The position numbers and the translations under genes were made by a program. Below are positions 30,635 through 39,605 of a stretch of DNA of 64,000 bases, one piece after another. The notes under the pieces are model-generated. The model worked only from the letters and a program-made list of their open reading frames with translations. It did no database searches and was not told the origin of the DNA. Within the stretch, counting starts at the first letter, position 1, and the number at the start of each line of letters is the position of its first letter. The DNA comes from Neisseria perflava (GTDB lineage Bacteria > Pseudomonadota > Gammaproteobacteria > Burkholderiales > Neisseriaceae), in NCBI RefSeq assembly GCF_002863305.2, contig NZ_CP136962.1:2170001-2234000 (forward strand), given 5' to 3'.

Positions 30635-32110
30635 TCAGAACGTTTTGCTCAATTCGACAAACATTTTGGTTTTGCCGTATTCGTAGAACTTGTCGTTGCT
30701 CCATGTTTTGTTGTGGGCAATGGTCAGGCGCGGGGTGATGCCTTTGAAATGGAGGGCGCGGTGCCATACGCTTAGGGAGGCGGAGGCTTCTTTGTCGCGG
30801 CGGTTTTGTTCGTTGCTGAAGAAGCCGGGGGCTTGGTAACGGCGTTGGGCGGCGCTGAGGCGTAGGACGGTGGAGAGGCCTTTGGGCCATTCTTGTCCCC
30901 ATGTGGTGCGCAGGGCGTAGCGGTTGAAGCTGTCGCCTTTGTCGTCGCGGTTGTGTTCGCGGTAGAGGTCGATACCGGCCACCCAGTATTGGCGCGCGTT
31001 GCGGTAGTACACGATGGAATTGCTGAGCAGCTGGCTGGTATTGTTGGAATGCTCGCGGCGGCTGTTTTTCAGACGGCCTGCTTCAAATGCGCTGAGGGTT
31101 TGCAGCTTGGGTTGCCACCAATGGTTGTAGTGGAGGCGTGCGCCGTTGGTGTAGGTGTAGGGGTCATTGCCGTAGAAGCGGCGTTCGTGGAACGGGGTAA
31201 TGCCGATATCACTGCGCTGGTCGGCATAGCCGAGGCCTGCCGAGAAGCGTGTGGTGAGGTCGTTGTAGTTGGTGTGTTTGGGGTAGATTTTGCCGTAATG
31301 GTCTGCGCCTGCCGTGGCATAGAAGCCGCGTGGCAGCGACCATTTTTTTTCTGCACCGATTTGGTAATGGATGGCGGTGGCATCGATGGGTTCGGGGAAT
31401 GTCCAGCCTCGGAAGCAGTCGTCGTCGGGATAGGCAAGGCGCACGGCGCGGCATTGTTCATCGCTCAGGTGGTTGCCTAGGCGGCGTTGGCCGGGGGCTT
31501 GGTTGATGTTTTGTTCGCGTGTGATGTTCAAGCCGGCGTTGAATTGCCATGAGTCGCGTTCGCGCAGGGCTTTGCGGTAGGTTTCGATGCGTTCTTGCAA
31601 GGCAGGAGGGAGGGATTCGGTTTGTAGTTTGTCGAATTGGTCAGCCGCAGCTTCGTTTTGTTTGTCTTCAAACAAAGCGGTTGCAAGCTGCCAGCGGACG
31701 GCGGAGGCATCGGGCTGCTCGGCGATAAAGCGGCGGTAATGGCCGACGGCTTCGGCGGCGCGCCCTTCGGATTGGGCAAGCAAACCTTTGGCATAGCGCG
31801 CCATGGCGCGGTCGTGTTCTGGCCATTGTTCGTAAATGGGTAAAACGGCTTTGATGCCAGGGATATTGTGGGCGACGACGGCGGAATACATGGCGCGTGC
31901 CAGTAATTCGGTATTGGCAAGCAGGGTATCGGCATCAACGTTGATGATTTTTTCAGACGGCCTGTTTGTCTGCTCGGCAGTGATGTTGTGCGCTTCGGGT
32001 TGTTGGGGTTCGGCAGTGTTGACTTGAAGCTCGGGTTTCACATCAGGCGGTACATCGGCGGCGTGAAGGGAAAGGGGAAGGATGGCGAGGAGGAGCAGAC
32101 GTTTTTTCAT
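30635..32110 (-). CDS. slam1: Surface lipoprotein assembly modulator Slam1 (DUF560)
   Basis: An outer-membrane translocator that moves lipoproteins to the cell surface. The 491 residues start at ATG 32110 with signal peptide MKKRLLLLAILPLSLHA. A longer frame to 32212 adds 34 unlikely residues. An N-terminal TPR-like helical domain follows (LLARAMYSAVVAHNIPGIKAVLPIY; AALFEDKQNEAAADQFDKL-like). The C-terminal barrel has FNAGLNITREQNINQAPG, WHRALHFKGITPRLTIAH and a final aromatic KTF. It matches recalled meningococcal Slam1 closely through both parts. No obvious surface-lipoprotein substrate lies next to it. Confidence 0.92.
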   Translation of the reverse strand: MKKRLLLLAILPLSLHAADVPPDVKPELQVNTAEPQQPEAHNITAEQTNRPSEKIINVDADTLLANTELLARAMYSAVVAHNIPGIKAVLPIYEQWPEHDRAMARYAKGLLAQSEGRAAEAVGHYRRFIAEQPDASAVRWQLATALFEDKQNEAAADQFDKLQTESLPPALQERIETYRKALRERDSWQFNAGLNITREQNINQAPGQRRLGNHLSDEQCRAVRLAYPDDDCFRGWTFPEPIDATAIHYQIGAEKKWSLPRGFYATAGADHYGKIYPKHTNYNDLTTRFSAGLGYADQRSDIGITPFHERRFYGNDPYTYTNGARLHYNHWWQPKLQTLSAFEAGRLKNSRREHSNNTSQLLSNSIVYYRNARQYWVAGIDLYREHNRDDKGDSFNRYALRTTWGQEWPKGLSTVLRLSAAQRRYQAPGFFSNEQNRRDKEASASLSVWHRALHFKGITPRLTIAHNKTWSNDKFYEYGKTKMFVELSKTF

Positions 32111-32211
32111 GGCAATGTTTGGGATGTTATCGGTATAAGTGGGCAGATTGTACAATGTTTTGAGTCGGAAATTTTGCAAACCGAGTGCCATTTTATCTGA
32201 TAAAGACGACA

Positions 32212-32252
32212 AAAGGCCGTCTGAAACCCGATGGGATTTCAGACGGCCTTTG
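32212..32252. terminator. DUS hairpin after the small secreted protein gene
   Basis: A 15-bp stem AAAGGCCGTCTGAAA / complement, 15 nt past the minus-strand stop at 32267. Confidence 0.85.
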
Positions 32253-32266
32253 TTTGCGAGTCGGAT

Positions 32267-32638
32267 TTAGTTTTTATCCAAGTCCAAATCGGCTTTGTAT
32301 TCGATACGGCCTTGGCCTTTGTCTTCGATGGAAACGTCCAGCTCTTGTTTGCCGCGTTTGAATTTCAGATCGGCATCGTCGTGTTTGATTTCAGACTCAA
32401 CCACATGGAAACCTTTGCTGCGCGCGTGGGCGATCACTTTTTTGGCCAAGGAAGGAATGGAATTGCGTTGGCCGGAAAGTTCGGCTTCGTATTCAAATTC
32501 GCCGTCGCCTTGATGATCGGCTTTGATGGTGTGCGCGCCATCCGGACGGTAGATTTCGGAAGGCAACGGGGAGGCGAATGCCGTGGCGGAGAAAAGAGCC
32601 AAAATGCCGGTGGCCAGTAACGATTTTGCTTTGGTCAT
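32267..32638 (-). CDS. Small exported protein of unknown function
   Basis: A 123-residue protein with a typical Sec signal peptide (MTKAKSLLATGILALFSATAFA) and no lipobox. The mature part is charged and beta-rich in appearance, with HTIKADHQGDGEFEYEAEL and IEDKGQGRIEYKADLDLDKN, suggesting a small periplasmic or secreted beta protein. I do not recognise a family. It lies upstream of slam1 on the same strand but is separated from it by a DUS hairpin, so co-transcription is uncertain. Confidence 0.75.
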   Translation of the reverse strand: MTKAKSLLATGILALFSATAFASPLPSEIYRPDGAHTIKADHQGDGEFEYEAELSGQRNSIPSLAKKVIAHARSKGFHVVESEIKHDDADLKFKRGKQELDVSIEDKGQGRIEYKADLDLDKN

Positions 32639-32810
32639 CGGTTTTCCTTTCTGAAAAGGGTTTTGAGAACGACATCATCTTATCGGCAGGTATGAGGGGA
32701 GGCAAGCGGATAAACTTGATTTTACGCGCGGCTACATGATTTGTTTGGAGGGCGTTGATTCTTTGCTTTGGGCTGGTGTTTGCTTGCAAAAAAATGCTGC
32801 CGGATAAGAC

Positions 32811-33506
32811 TTAACCGAGGCTGAACAATTCGCTGCCGTGCGCCTTCAGCCATTGTTCGGCTTGGTCGACATGCGGCGTGAGCGAGTGGGTCAGAGCCCA
32901 AAACGCAGGGCTGTGGTTGGGATGGCGCAGGTGGGCGAGTTCATGCAGGCAGACGTAGTCGGCGACATATTCGGGTGCGCCGATGAGCCGCCAGTTGAGG
33001 CGGATGCCGGTGGTGTGGCGGCAAACGCCCCAGAAGGTTTTGGCGTTGGAAAGGGAAATGGCGCTCGGGGTCAGGTGGGTGGTTCGGATATGGCCTTCGA
33101 GGCGCGGCAGCAGATACTCGCGCGCACGCTCGTGCAGGAAGTGGCGCAAATGGGTAAGTTGGGTGGCGGTTTCTTTTTCGGGCAATAGGATTTCAGACGG
33201 CCTGATTTGGATGTGGTTTGCAGTGTGGACGGACAAGGCCGTCTGAACGCCTTGATACCAAATCCATTTGGGAAGTGTGTCGGTAGGTGTTTGTCGGGCC
33301 GGTGTTTTGTTTAGGGTGCGGCGCAGGATGGCCTCGTTGTCGTTCAGCCATTGGGTAAAGTTGCGTTGGGTAACAAACGGCGGGATATTGATGCTGACGG
33401 TATCGGCGGAAACAGGGCGCAAGATGAGGTTTTTCTTGGCACTGCGTTTGAGCTGGATATGAATGGTCAGGCCGTCTGAAAGGGTGTGGGTATGGAGGCG
33501 GGGCAT
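32811..33506 (-). CDS. YgjP-like zinc metallopeptidase (DUF45/M48-type)
   Basis: 231 residues from ATG 33506; a GTG at 33542 would add 12. The zinc motif VCLHELAHLRHPNHSPAFW (HELxH plus downstream His) near residue 186 and WGVCRHTTGIRLNWRL define the YgjP/SprT-related family. The biological substrate is unknown. Two DUS copies in inverted orientation lie in the coding sequence (about 33193 and 33237). It begins just after plsC, so the two are probably one transcript. Confidence 0.88.
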   Translation of the reverse strand: MPRLHTHTLSDGLTIHIQLKRSAKKNLILRPVSADTVSINIPPFVTQRNFTQWLNDNEAILRRTLNKTPARQTPTDTLPKWIWYQGVQTALSVHTANHIQIRPSEILLPEKETATQLTHLRHFLHERAREYLLPRLEGHIRTTHLTPSAISLSNAKTFWGVCRHTTGIRLNWRLIGAPEYVADYVCLHELAHLRHPNHSPAFWALTHSLTPHVDQAEQWLKAHGSELFSLG

Positions 33507-33555
33507 GGTGTTTGAGGGAAAGGGGCGGGCATAGCGGCCCACCCGATGGAATAAT

Positions 33556-34287
33556 TTATTTGGTTTGTGGCGCGAACGGACCTTGTCCGGTAATCAGGGG
33601 CTGTTGGCTTTCGATCCATTGCTCGCATTGGGTCATGAGTTCGGCTTCGTTGCCACTGCCGTAGGCAATGGGTTTGCCGATGATAACGCTGACCGTGCCG
33701 GGGTATTTGAGGAAGGAATTTCGCGGCCAAAACTCGCCGCTGTTGAGCGCGACGGGGACGATGTCCATCTCAAACATTTTTGCCATGCGCGCGCCGCCGA
33801 GCTTGTAGCGGCCTTTTTCACCGGGCGGCAGGCGTGTGCCTTCGGGGAAAATGGTAATCCAATAGCCTTCGTTTTTACGCGCAAGGCCTTGTTCTAAGAG
33901 TTGTTTGTTGGCTTCGCGGCTGTTGCTGCGGTCGATGCCGATGGTTTTAACCAGCTTCAAGCCCCAGCCGAAGAAAGGGATTTTGAAAAGTTCACGTTTG
34001 GCAACATACACTTGCGGTGGAAAAATCTCTTGCAGGGCGAGGGTTTCCCAGCCGCTTTGGTGTTTGGCGCAGATGATGGCTGGGTGGTCGGGAATGTTTT
34101 CCGCGCCGCTTAAGGTGTAGTTCAAACCGATGATGTGCTTGAGCGACCAGTTGAGGATGCGCACCCAAATTTGCGCCATTTTGTGTGCGCCGCCTTGGAA
34201 GGGCAGGGCAAGCAGCATAAAGGGGAACAGCAAAATAATGCTGGAGGAAAGGATGAACCAGTAAATCAGGTTGCGGATAATCAGCAT
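33556..34287 (-). CDS. plsC: 1-acyl-sn-glycerol-3-phosphate acyltransferase
   Basis: Converts lysophosphatidic acid to phosphatidic acid in phospholipid synthesis at the inner membrane. The 243 residues have an N-terminal hydrophobic anchor (LIYWFILSSSIILLFPFML), the catalytic HX4(D/E) motif AKHQSGWETL near residue 75 and the FPEGTR motif near 149. A DIVPVALNSG block follows. Neisseria carry more than one such acyltransferase (NlaA/NlaB), and which this is cannot be told. It lies downstream of gmhB with a DUS hairpin between them. Confidence 0.92.
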   Translation of the reverse strand: MLIIRNLIYWFILSSSIILLFPFMLLALPFQGGAHKMAQIWVRILNWSLKHIIGLNYTLSGAENIPDHPAIICAKHQSGWETLALQEIFPPQVYVAKRELFKIPFFGWGLKLVKTIGIDRSNSREANKQLLEQGLARKNEGYWITIFPEGTRLPPGEKGRYKLGGARMAKMFEMDIVPVALNSGEFWPRNSFLKYPGTVSVIIGKPIAYGSGNEAELMTQCEQWIESQQPLITGQGPFAPQTK

Positions 34288-34310
34288 ATCGGGGAAAAGT
34301 CTGTCGTTTG

Positions 34311-34353
34311 AAAGCCGTCTGAACGCCGTTGTCGGCAGTTTTCAGACGGCCTT
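34311..34353. terminator. DUS hairpin between gmhB and plsC
   Basis: AAAGCCGTCTGAA on the left and TTCAGACGGCCTT on the right form a slightly imperfect stem, 6 nt past the gmhB stop. Confidence 0.75.
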
Positions 34354-34358
34354 GTCGT

Positions 34359-34937
34359 TTATAGGATGGCTTGCGCGGCTTCTTCGATTTGTGTGTTTTC
34401 ACGCATGATGTATTGCGAGAAAGCGAGCAGGTTGTCGAAGACTTGGGTGTGTTCAGGCAGTTCTTGCTCGTGTTTGGCCAGCGTTTTTTTGCCTTTGCCG
34501 GTCAGGACAAGCGCGGATTTGCCGCCTGCAGCATCAATGGCTTGCAGGTCGCGCAGGCTGTCGCCGACCAGCCAGGTTTCGGCGGCATTGGCCTTGAAGC
34601 GTTCGATGATGTCGATAATCATGCCGGGCTTGGGTTTGCGGCATTCGCAGTTGTCGGCGGCAGTGTGCGGGCAAAACCAAATGCCGTCGATGGTACCGCC
34701 TGCTTGAACGGCAAGGCGGTGCATTTTCGCGTGCATTTCGGTTAGGTCTTGCACGGTAAAGTATTTGCGGCCGATACCGGATTGGTTGGTGGCCACGGCG
34801 ATGGTGTAGCCTGCCTGCGTTAAAAAGGCGATGGCATCCATGCTGCCTTCGATGGGAATCCATTCGTCAACGGATTTGACGAAATCGTCGCGGTCTTGGT
34901 TGATGACGCCGTCGCGGTCGAGGATGATGAGTTTCAT
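34359..34937 (-). CDS. gmhB: D-glycero-beta-D-manno-heptose 1,7-bisphosphate 7-phosphatase
   Basis: A HAD phosphatase in ADP-heptose synthesis for the LOS inner core. The 192 residues begin MKLIILDRDGVINQD, with Asp nucleophile and acid/base in DxDG form. VATNQSGIGR follows, then the GmhB-specific zinc loop CPHTAADNCECRKPKPG and VGDSLRDLQAI. Start at 34937 was chosen because homologues begin here; the longer frame to 34979 overlaps the neighbour. hldC, another step of the same pathway, is 4.7 kb away on the other strand. Confidence 0.95.
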   Translation of the reverse strand: MKLIILDRDGVINQDRDDFVKSVDEWIPIEGSMDAIAFLTQAGYTIAVATNQSGIGRKYFTVQDLTEMHAKMHRLAVQAGGTIDGIWFCPHTAADNCECRKPKPGMIIDIIERFKANAAETWLVGDSLRDLQAIDAAGGKSALVLTGKGKKTLAKHEQELPEHTQVFDNLLAFSQYIMRENTQIEEAAQAIL

Positions 34938-34948
34938 GGTGTGGGCTC

Positions 34949-35401
34949 TTATTTTTCTGCTTTCAAACTGCTTTTCCATTTTTCAAAGGCCGTCTGAAAA
35001 ACGGGTGTCAGTTTGACGAAGGTTTCCGGGGTGTTTTTGACGTGGTAGAAGCCGCCGAGCGAGGGAGTGTCGAGGGCGAGGACGTAGTCTTCCATAAATG
35101 CGCCGTAGCCGTCTTCTTCGTCGGTGTAGTAGAACTCGGTAAACCGTTGGCCGAGTTCGGTAAAGTCGTCCGCCGTCAATGCGCCGTCCATGTGTTTGAG
35201 CAGGAAGTGCCGTCCGCTGATTTTGCCCGAGGTCATGGCGGCGAAGTCGGCTGCGGTTTCGGGGGCGGTTTGCCAGACGGGGTTGACGAGGCCTGCCTGC
35301 GCCGCCCACTGCCAGTACATGCCGATGTGGGTGGCGGCGTTTTCGGGCGGGAGCTGGTCGGGGTAGTCTTCGTCGAGATGGAAACGGATATTGTCGTACA
35401 T
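34949..35401 (-). CDS. Conserved protein of unknown function, acidic
   Basis: A 150-residue soluble acidic protein. Recognisable segments are MYDNIRFHLDEDYPDQLPPE, HIGMYWQWAAQAGLVNP and DYVLALDTPSLGGFYHVKN. It looks like a short enzyme-like or immunity-like domain found widely in neisserial and enteric genomes, but I cannot assign a function. It ends 11 nt upstream of gmhB and so is probably cotranscribed with it. Confidence 0.75.
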   Translation of the reverse strand: MYDNIRFHLDEDYPDQLPPENAATHIGMYWQWAAQAGLVNPVWQTAPETAADFAAMTSGKISGRHFLLKHMDGALTADDFTELGQRFTEFYYTDEEDGYGAFMEDYVLALDTPSLGGFYHVKNTPETFVKLTPVFQTAFEKWKSSLKAEK

Positions 35402-35450
35402 GGACGGTGTTCGTTGGGGGAAAGGGGGTATTGTAGCGGAAAATAATGAA

Positions 35451-35487
35451 TTAGGCCGTCTGAAAGAGGGTGTTTCAGACGGCCTTA
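35451..35487. terminator. DUS hairpin after mtr
   Basis: The stem TTAGGCCGTCTGAAA pairs with TTTCAGACGGCCTTAA across a short loop, 8 nt past the mtr stop. Confidence 0.85.
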
Positions 35488-35494
35488 AGGGAAT

Positions 35495-36736
35495 TTAACC
35501 TTTAAATACGGGAACGAGTTCCATTTGGCTCAGTATTTGGGCGGCAATATTAATGATGCCGAAGAGGAAGACCCAAACCATCAGCCAGAATCCGCCGTAA
35601 ACTTTGTAGTTTTTACCGACGCCGAATTTATGGCGTGAGCGGTAGAGCAGCATGGCGGGGATGATGCCTGTCCAGATGGTTGCGGCCAGGCCGACGTAGC
35701 CGATGGCGGTAACGAAGCCGGTAGGGAAGAGCAGGCAGGAAATCAAAGGCGGCAGGAAGGTCAGCGCGGCGGTTTTGGTACGGCCGGAGATGCTGTCGTT
35801 CCATTTGAAGATGTCGGCGATGTAGTCGAACAGGCCGAGCGTTACGCCGAGGAAGGATGTTGCAATCGCCATGTAGGAGAACAGGGTCAACACTTTGTCC
35901 ATATTGCCGGTTTGGGCGAACTTGGACAGCGTTTCGATCAGGACGGAAACTTGTCCTTCTGCGGCGATAACCGGTGCGAACTCGCTGCGCGGCAGGTTGC
36001 CTTGGATGGCGATTTGCCAGAGGATGTAAATCACAAGCGCAATCAGCGTTCCTGCCCATAGGGATTTGGCCACTTTGGGCGCGTCGCCTTTAAAGTATTT
36101 GAGCAGGCTGGAAACGTTGCCGTGGAAACCGAATGAGGCAAGGCAAACGGGCAGGGCGGTAGCGACATAAATCCAGTAGCTGGTGCCGGCAGGGGCTTGG
36201 GTGTCAAATAAAACAGGCATTTTGGCATCGGCAATCAGGCCGCCGGTTGCCCAAATAAAGGTCAATACCATGCCGCCGATGAGGATGCTGGTGAAACGGT
36301 CAACCAAGCGAGCGGATGCCCAAACGCAAAAGGCGAGAATGCCGAAGAAGACGAGTTGGCCGACGGTGAGCGAGATTTCGCCGCCTACCGCGCTGCTGAT
36401 GCCTTTGGCGGTCAGGTCGCCGCCGACGAAGATGTAGGCGTAAGTGAGCAGGTATAAAACGAAAGCGACGGCAACGCCGTTGATGACGTTCCAAGCCGGG
36501 CCGAGCAGGTCTTTGACCATGGTGTCGAAGCTGGCTCCGTGCGGATAATGGGTGTTGACTTCCAAAATCATCAGACCGCTGGAGAGCATGGAAAACCAGG
36601 TGTACAGCAACACGACCAGCGAGCCGGCAAACCATACGCCGGACGTGGCGGTCGGGTTGGCAAGCATGCCTGCGCCGATAATCGTACCGGCGATAATCAT
36701 CGCGCCGCCGAATAGGGAAGGGGTTTTGGTTGACAT
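35495..36736 (-). CDS. mtr: Tryptophan-specific permease Mtr (HAAAP family)
   Basis: A proton-coupled aromatic amino acid importer with 11 predicted TM helices in 413 residues. It aligns by eye with E. coli Mtr over its length: GGAMIIAGTIIGAGMLANP, SFDTMVKDLLGPAWNVING, LPVCLASFGFHGNVSSLLKY, SFLGVTLGLFDYIADIF and a C-terminal LVPVF. TyrP is a possible alternative, but the match to Mtr is closer. It stands alone between DUS hairpins. Confidence 0.9.
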   Translation of the reverse strand: MSTKTPSLFGGAMIIAGTIIGAGMLANPTATSGVWFAGSLVVLLYTWFSMLSSGLMILEVNTHYPHGASFDTMVKDLLGPAWNVINGVAVAFVLYLLTYAYIFVGGDLTAKGISSAVGGEISLTVGQLVFFGILAFCVWASARLVDRFTSILIGGMVLTFIWATGGLIADAKMPVLFDTQAPAGTSYWIYVATALPVCLASFGFHGNVSSLLKYFKGDAPKVAKSLWAGTLIALVIYILWQIAIQGNLPRSEFAPVIAAEGQVSVLIETLSKFAQTGNMDKVLTLFSYMAIATSFLGVTLGLFDYIADIFKWNDSISGRTKTAALTFLPPLISCLLFPTGFVTAIGYVGLAATIWTGIIPAMLLYRSRHKFGVGKNYKVYGGFWLMVWVFLFGIINIAAQILSQMELVPVFKG

Positions 36737-36800
36737 TGTTTATCTTTCTTCTAGAAATGCGTGGCTGCCATTATGCCGTAAAGTGTAAGAAAAGGTAAAG

Positions 36801-36846
36801 CAAAGGCCGTCTGAAAACCCGATTGTCGTTTTCAGACGGCCTTTGA
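36801..36846. terminator. DUS hairpin between the AI-2E-type transporter gene and mtr
   Basis: A perfect stem CAAAGGCCGTCTGAAAAC / complement, 20 nt past the transporter stop at 36866. Confidence 0.85.
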
Positions 36847-36865
36847 TGTGTATAAATGCAACTGA

Positions 36866-37939
36866 TTAAATCAATTTTCGCAGTTTCAATTCGTTTTTCA
36901 GGTAGGCGTAATAAACCGGCGCGACGATGATGCCGCCGATGCCGAAAATGCGTTCAAAGACGACCATCGCCACCAGCAATTCCCACGCGCTGGATTCGAT
37001 TTCCGAGCCGATGATTTTGGCGTTGAGGAAATATTCGAGCTTATGGATGATAACAAGGAAAACCAGCGAGGCGAGTGCGACGTAAAGCGATGCGCCGAGG
37101 CTCAAAATAATGATGATGGTGTTGGAAATCAGGTTGCCCGCCACCGGAATCAGGCCGACGATAAAGGCGACGATCAGGACGGTCATTTTAAACGGCAGCT
37201 CAACGCCGAACAGCGGTAAAACCAAGTAAAGGTAGAGGCCGGTCAGGAAGGTGTCGATCAGTGAGATTTTGACTTGGGCGAGGAATACGCGTTCAAAGCT
37301 GGTTTCAAAATTGACGATGCGCCGCATCAATTCGGCTTTAAACAGCGGCATTTTATGGCGGTTTTTGCGCATTTCCAGGCGGTGGAAACTGAGCATGGCG
37401 CCGATGATGATGCCGATGAGGATGTACACGAAGGACGTGATGCTGTTTTTACTGATACGGGTCAGCGCGGCACGGTATTCTTCAATCAGCTTGATTGCCG
37501 AGGCTTTGATTTCGGCCATATTGTTGGGCAGCATATTGAGAATGGCCGCAGGCAGGTCTTGGCTGTTTTTGGTGTCTTCTAAAATCGCCGCCAGCTTGGC
37601 CAGCATAAAGCCGACATGGCCGCCGTGTATCAGGTGGTAAATGCCCAAAGACATCATCGTGATGATGCTGAATACGATGGCCAGCGTCAGCGTGGTGGAA
37701 ATCAGGTTGATATTGTGCGCATTGAGCGATTTATGCAGCCGCGTGTTGCGCGGTAAAACACGGCGGCGGAGTTTGAGGATGACGCCGTTGGTACGCGTAA
37801 TAAAGATATAGGTCAGGATAACCGACAGCAGCAGCGGCAGAAAATGGTAGTGCAAGACAATCAGCAAGGCCAAGCCCATCAGGATATAGGAAGCGTTGCG
37901 GAAAGTCGGGTTGTCGGAGTGGGAAGAGAGTAAGGACAT
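36866..37939 (-). CDS. AI-2E family (PerM-like) membrane transporter
   Basis: 357 residues with about eight hydrophobic segments arranged as two N-terminal helices, a third, a soluble stretch (about 115-165), then a C-terminal helix bundle. That bundle contains IVAFIVGLIPVAGNLISN and the closing GGIIVAPVYYAYLKNELK, the family hallmark. Members include PerM, YdiK and YhhT and sodium-proton antiporters; the substrate cannot be predicted. It is upstream of mtr and downstream of folD on the same strand, each unit closed by a DUS hairpin. Confidence 0.88.
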   Translation of the reverse strand: MSLLSSHSDNPTFRNASYILMGLALLIVLHYHFLPLLLSVILTYIFITRTNGVILKLRRRVLPRNTRLHKSLNAHNINLISTTLTLAIVFSIITMMSLGIYHLIHGGHVGFMLAKLAAILEDTKNSQDLPAAILNMLPNNMAEIKASAIKLIEEYRAALTRISKNSITSFVYILIGIIIGAMLSFHRLEMRKNRHKMPLFKAELMRRIVNFETSFERVFLAQVKISLIDTFLTGLYLYLVLPLFGVELPFKMTVLIVAFIVGLIPVAGNLISNTIIIILSLGASLYVALASLVFLVIIHKLEYFLNAKIIGSEIESSAWELLVAMVVFERIFGIGGIIVAPVYYAYLKNELKLRKLI

Positions 37940-37975
37940 GTGAAGCCAATAAGGTAAAAAGCAAAAAAGTAGGTC

Positions 37976-38007
37976 AGACCGTCTGAAAAATCATGTTCAG
38001 ACGGCCT
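37976..38007. terminator. DUS hairpin after folD
   Basis: AGACCGTCTGAA (one mismatch to AG-DUS) pairs with TTCAGACGGCCT over a short loop. Confidence 0.75.
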
Positions 38008-38023
38008 AACTTAATGACAGCGA

Positions 38024-38875
38024 TTAATCGTGCAATGAGGCCGCGTGTACCGTGTTTTCCAACAAAGTAGCAATCGTCATCGGGCCGACACCGCCGGGAA
38101 CGGGCGTAATCATGGATGCGCGTTCTTTGGCGACATCAAACTCCACGTCGCCGCACAGGCTGCCGTCGTCCAAGCGGTTGATGCCCACATCGATAACGAC
38201 AGCTCCGGGTTTGACCCATTCGCCTTTAACGAAATTCGGAATGCCTACGCCGACTACCAAAATATCTGCGGTGGCAACTTCATCGGCAAGGTTTTGCGTA
38301 GCGCTGTGGCAGATGGTTACCGTCGCGCGGGATAGCAGCAATTCCAACGCCTGCGGGCGGCCGACAATATTGGACGCGCCGACGACGACCGCTTTTTTGC
38401 CTTTCGGGTCGATGCCGTAGGCTTCCAACAAAGTCATCACGCCTTTGGGTGTGCAAGGGCGCATCAGCGGCATTTTGACGACCAGGCGACCGACGTTGTA
38501 AGGGTGGAAGCCGTCCACATCTTTATGCGGCTCGATACGCTCCAAAACCGCTTGGCTGTCGATGTGTGCCGGCAGCGGTAGTTGCACCAAAATACCGTCG
38601 ACGGCAGGATCGCCGTTCAATTCGTCCACCAGTTTCAGCAAATCGTCTTGCGTGGTTTCAGACGGCAGCTCGTAAGAGCGCGATTCGATGCCGCTTTTTT
38701 GGCAGGTCAGTTTTTTATTGCGTACATAAACCGCGCTGGCAGGGTCGTCGCCAACCAATACCACCGCCAAGCAAGGCGTGTGTAAACCTTTTTCCTGACG
38801 CGCTTTTACCGCCTGCGCGACCGCCTCGATGCGTTGCTGGGAGATTTTTTTTCCGTCTATAAGTTGTGCAGCCAT
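38024..38875 (-). CDS. folD: Methylenetetrahydrofolate dehydrogenase / cyclohydrolase
   Basis: Bifunctional enzyme of one-carbon metabolism giving 10-formyl-THF. The 283 residues show [17 protein letters not shown] with the catalytic Lys near residue 54, and [15 protein letters not shown] near 95. [27 protein letters not shown] and the C-terminal [19 protein letters not shown] also fit. This is the standard family length. Its promoter faces the tRNA-Pro/Arg/His cluster. Confidence 0.97.
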   Translation of the reverse strand: MAAQLIDGKKISQQRIEAVAQAVKARQEKGLHTPCLAVVLVGDDPASAVYVRNKKLTCQKSGIESRSYELPSETTQDDLLKLVDELNGDPAVDGILVQLPLPAHIDSQAVLERIEPHKDVDGFHPYNVGRLVVKMPLMRPCTPKGVMTLLEAYGIDPKGKKAVVVGASNIVGRPQALELLLSRATVTICHSATQNLADEVATADILVVGVGIPNFVKGEWVKPGAVVIDVGINRLDDGSLCGDVEFDVAKERASMITPVPGGVGPMTIATLLENTVHAASLHD

Positions 38876-39076
38876 GATTTTTCCTCCTCAATAGGGATAA
38901 ATATTGCGTTTAAATTATCGCATTTTTCAGACGGCCTGACACAAAAGAGTGGCCCTGATTGCGAAACATAAAAATAAATAACGATTAAAAATAATAAGAT
39001 AACAAAAAAATGAAAAAATAAAGCAGAGTGGATGTTGACCGAGCTGAAAAGGGTCTGTATAGTTCAGGTCTTCAGT

Positions 39077-39154
39077 CGGGGCGTAGCGCAGCCCGGTTAG
39101 CGCATCTGCTTTGGGAGCAGAGGGTCGTGAGTTCGAATCCCACCGCCCCGACCA
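39077..39154 (+). tRNA. tRNA-Pro (TGG)
   Basis: A 78-nt cloverleaf with anticodon TGG at 39112-39114, acceptor CGGGGCG / CGCCCCG and encoded CCA. The T-stem has one A-C mismatch. First of a three-tRNA cluster. Confidence 0.95.
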
Positions 39155-39181
39155 CAAAATTCTTAGCACGAATCGGCATGA

Positions 39182-39258
39182 GCGCCCGTAGCTCAACCGG
39201 ATAGAGCACCGACCTTCTAAGTCGGGGGTTACAGGTTCGATTCCTGTCGGGCGTGCCA
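39182..39258 (+). tRNA. tRNA-Arg (TCT)
   Basis: A 77-nt cloverleaf with anticodon TCT at 39216-39218, acceptor GCGCCCG / CGGGCGT and encoded CCA. Confidence 0.95.
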
Positions 39259-39266
39259 ATTTTTAC

Positions 39267-39343
39267 GGTGGCTGTAGCTCAGTTGGTAGAGCCCTGGATT
39301 GTGATTCCAGTTGTCGTGGGTTCGAGCCCCATCAGCCACCCCA
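39267..39343 (+). tRNA. tRNA-His (GTG)
   Basis: A 77-nt cloverleaf with anticodon GTG at 39301-39303. It includes the extra 5' G (39267) that pairs with C at 39340 and is specific to tRNA-His, and it has an encoded CCA. Confidence 0.95.
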
Positions 39344-39348
39344 GATGA

Positions 39349-39378
39349 AAGCCTGCATATTGTATGCAGGCTTTTTTC
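39349..39378 (+). terminator. Terminator of the tRNA cluster
   Basis: A 10-bp stem AGCCTGCATA / TATGCAGGCT with a TTG loop, then T6. Confidence 0.92.
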
Positions 39379-39605
39379 CGTTTATACCCGAATTTTACTT
39401 CAGATTTAATTGGGTTTCAAAAAAGTATTTATCAAACCGTTTCATCATGGCATCGGCAAAAATGGCATTTGCTGTGTTATCAAATATCAATGAATACGCA
39501 GTCAAGCCCGAATATTGTACCGTTCGGTATCTTTTTATAGGGTTTCGCCGTTATCCTTTATAATACCCCGATTATTTTCTGTTTTATTTCCAAAGGAACC
39601 GCATC

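Noticed and set aside
30893..31480. 195-codon plus-strand frame
   Set aside because: Antisense to slam1, which matches known Slam1 over its length.
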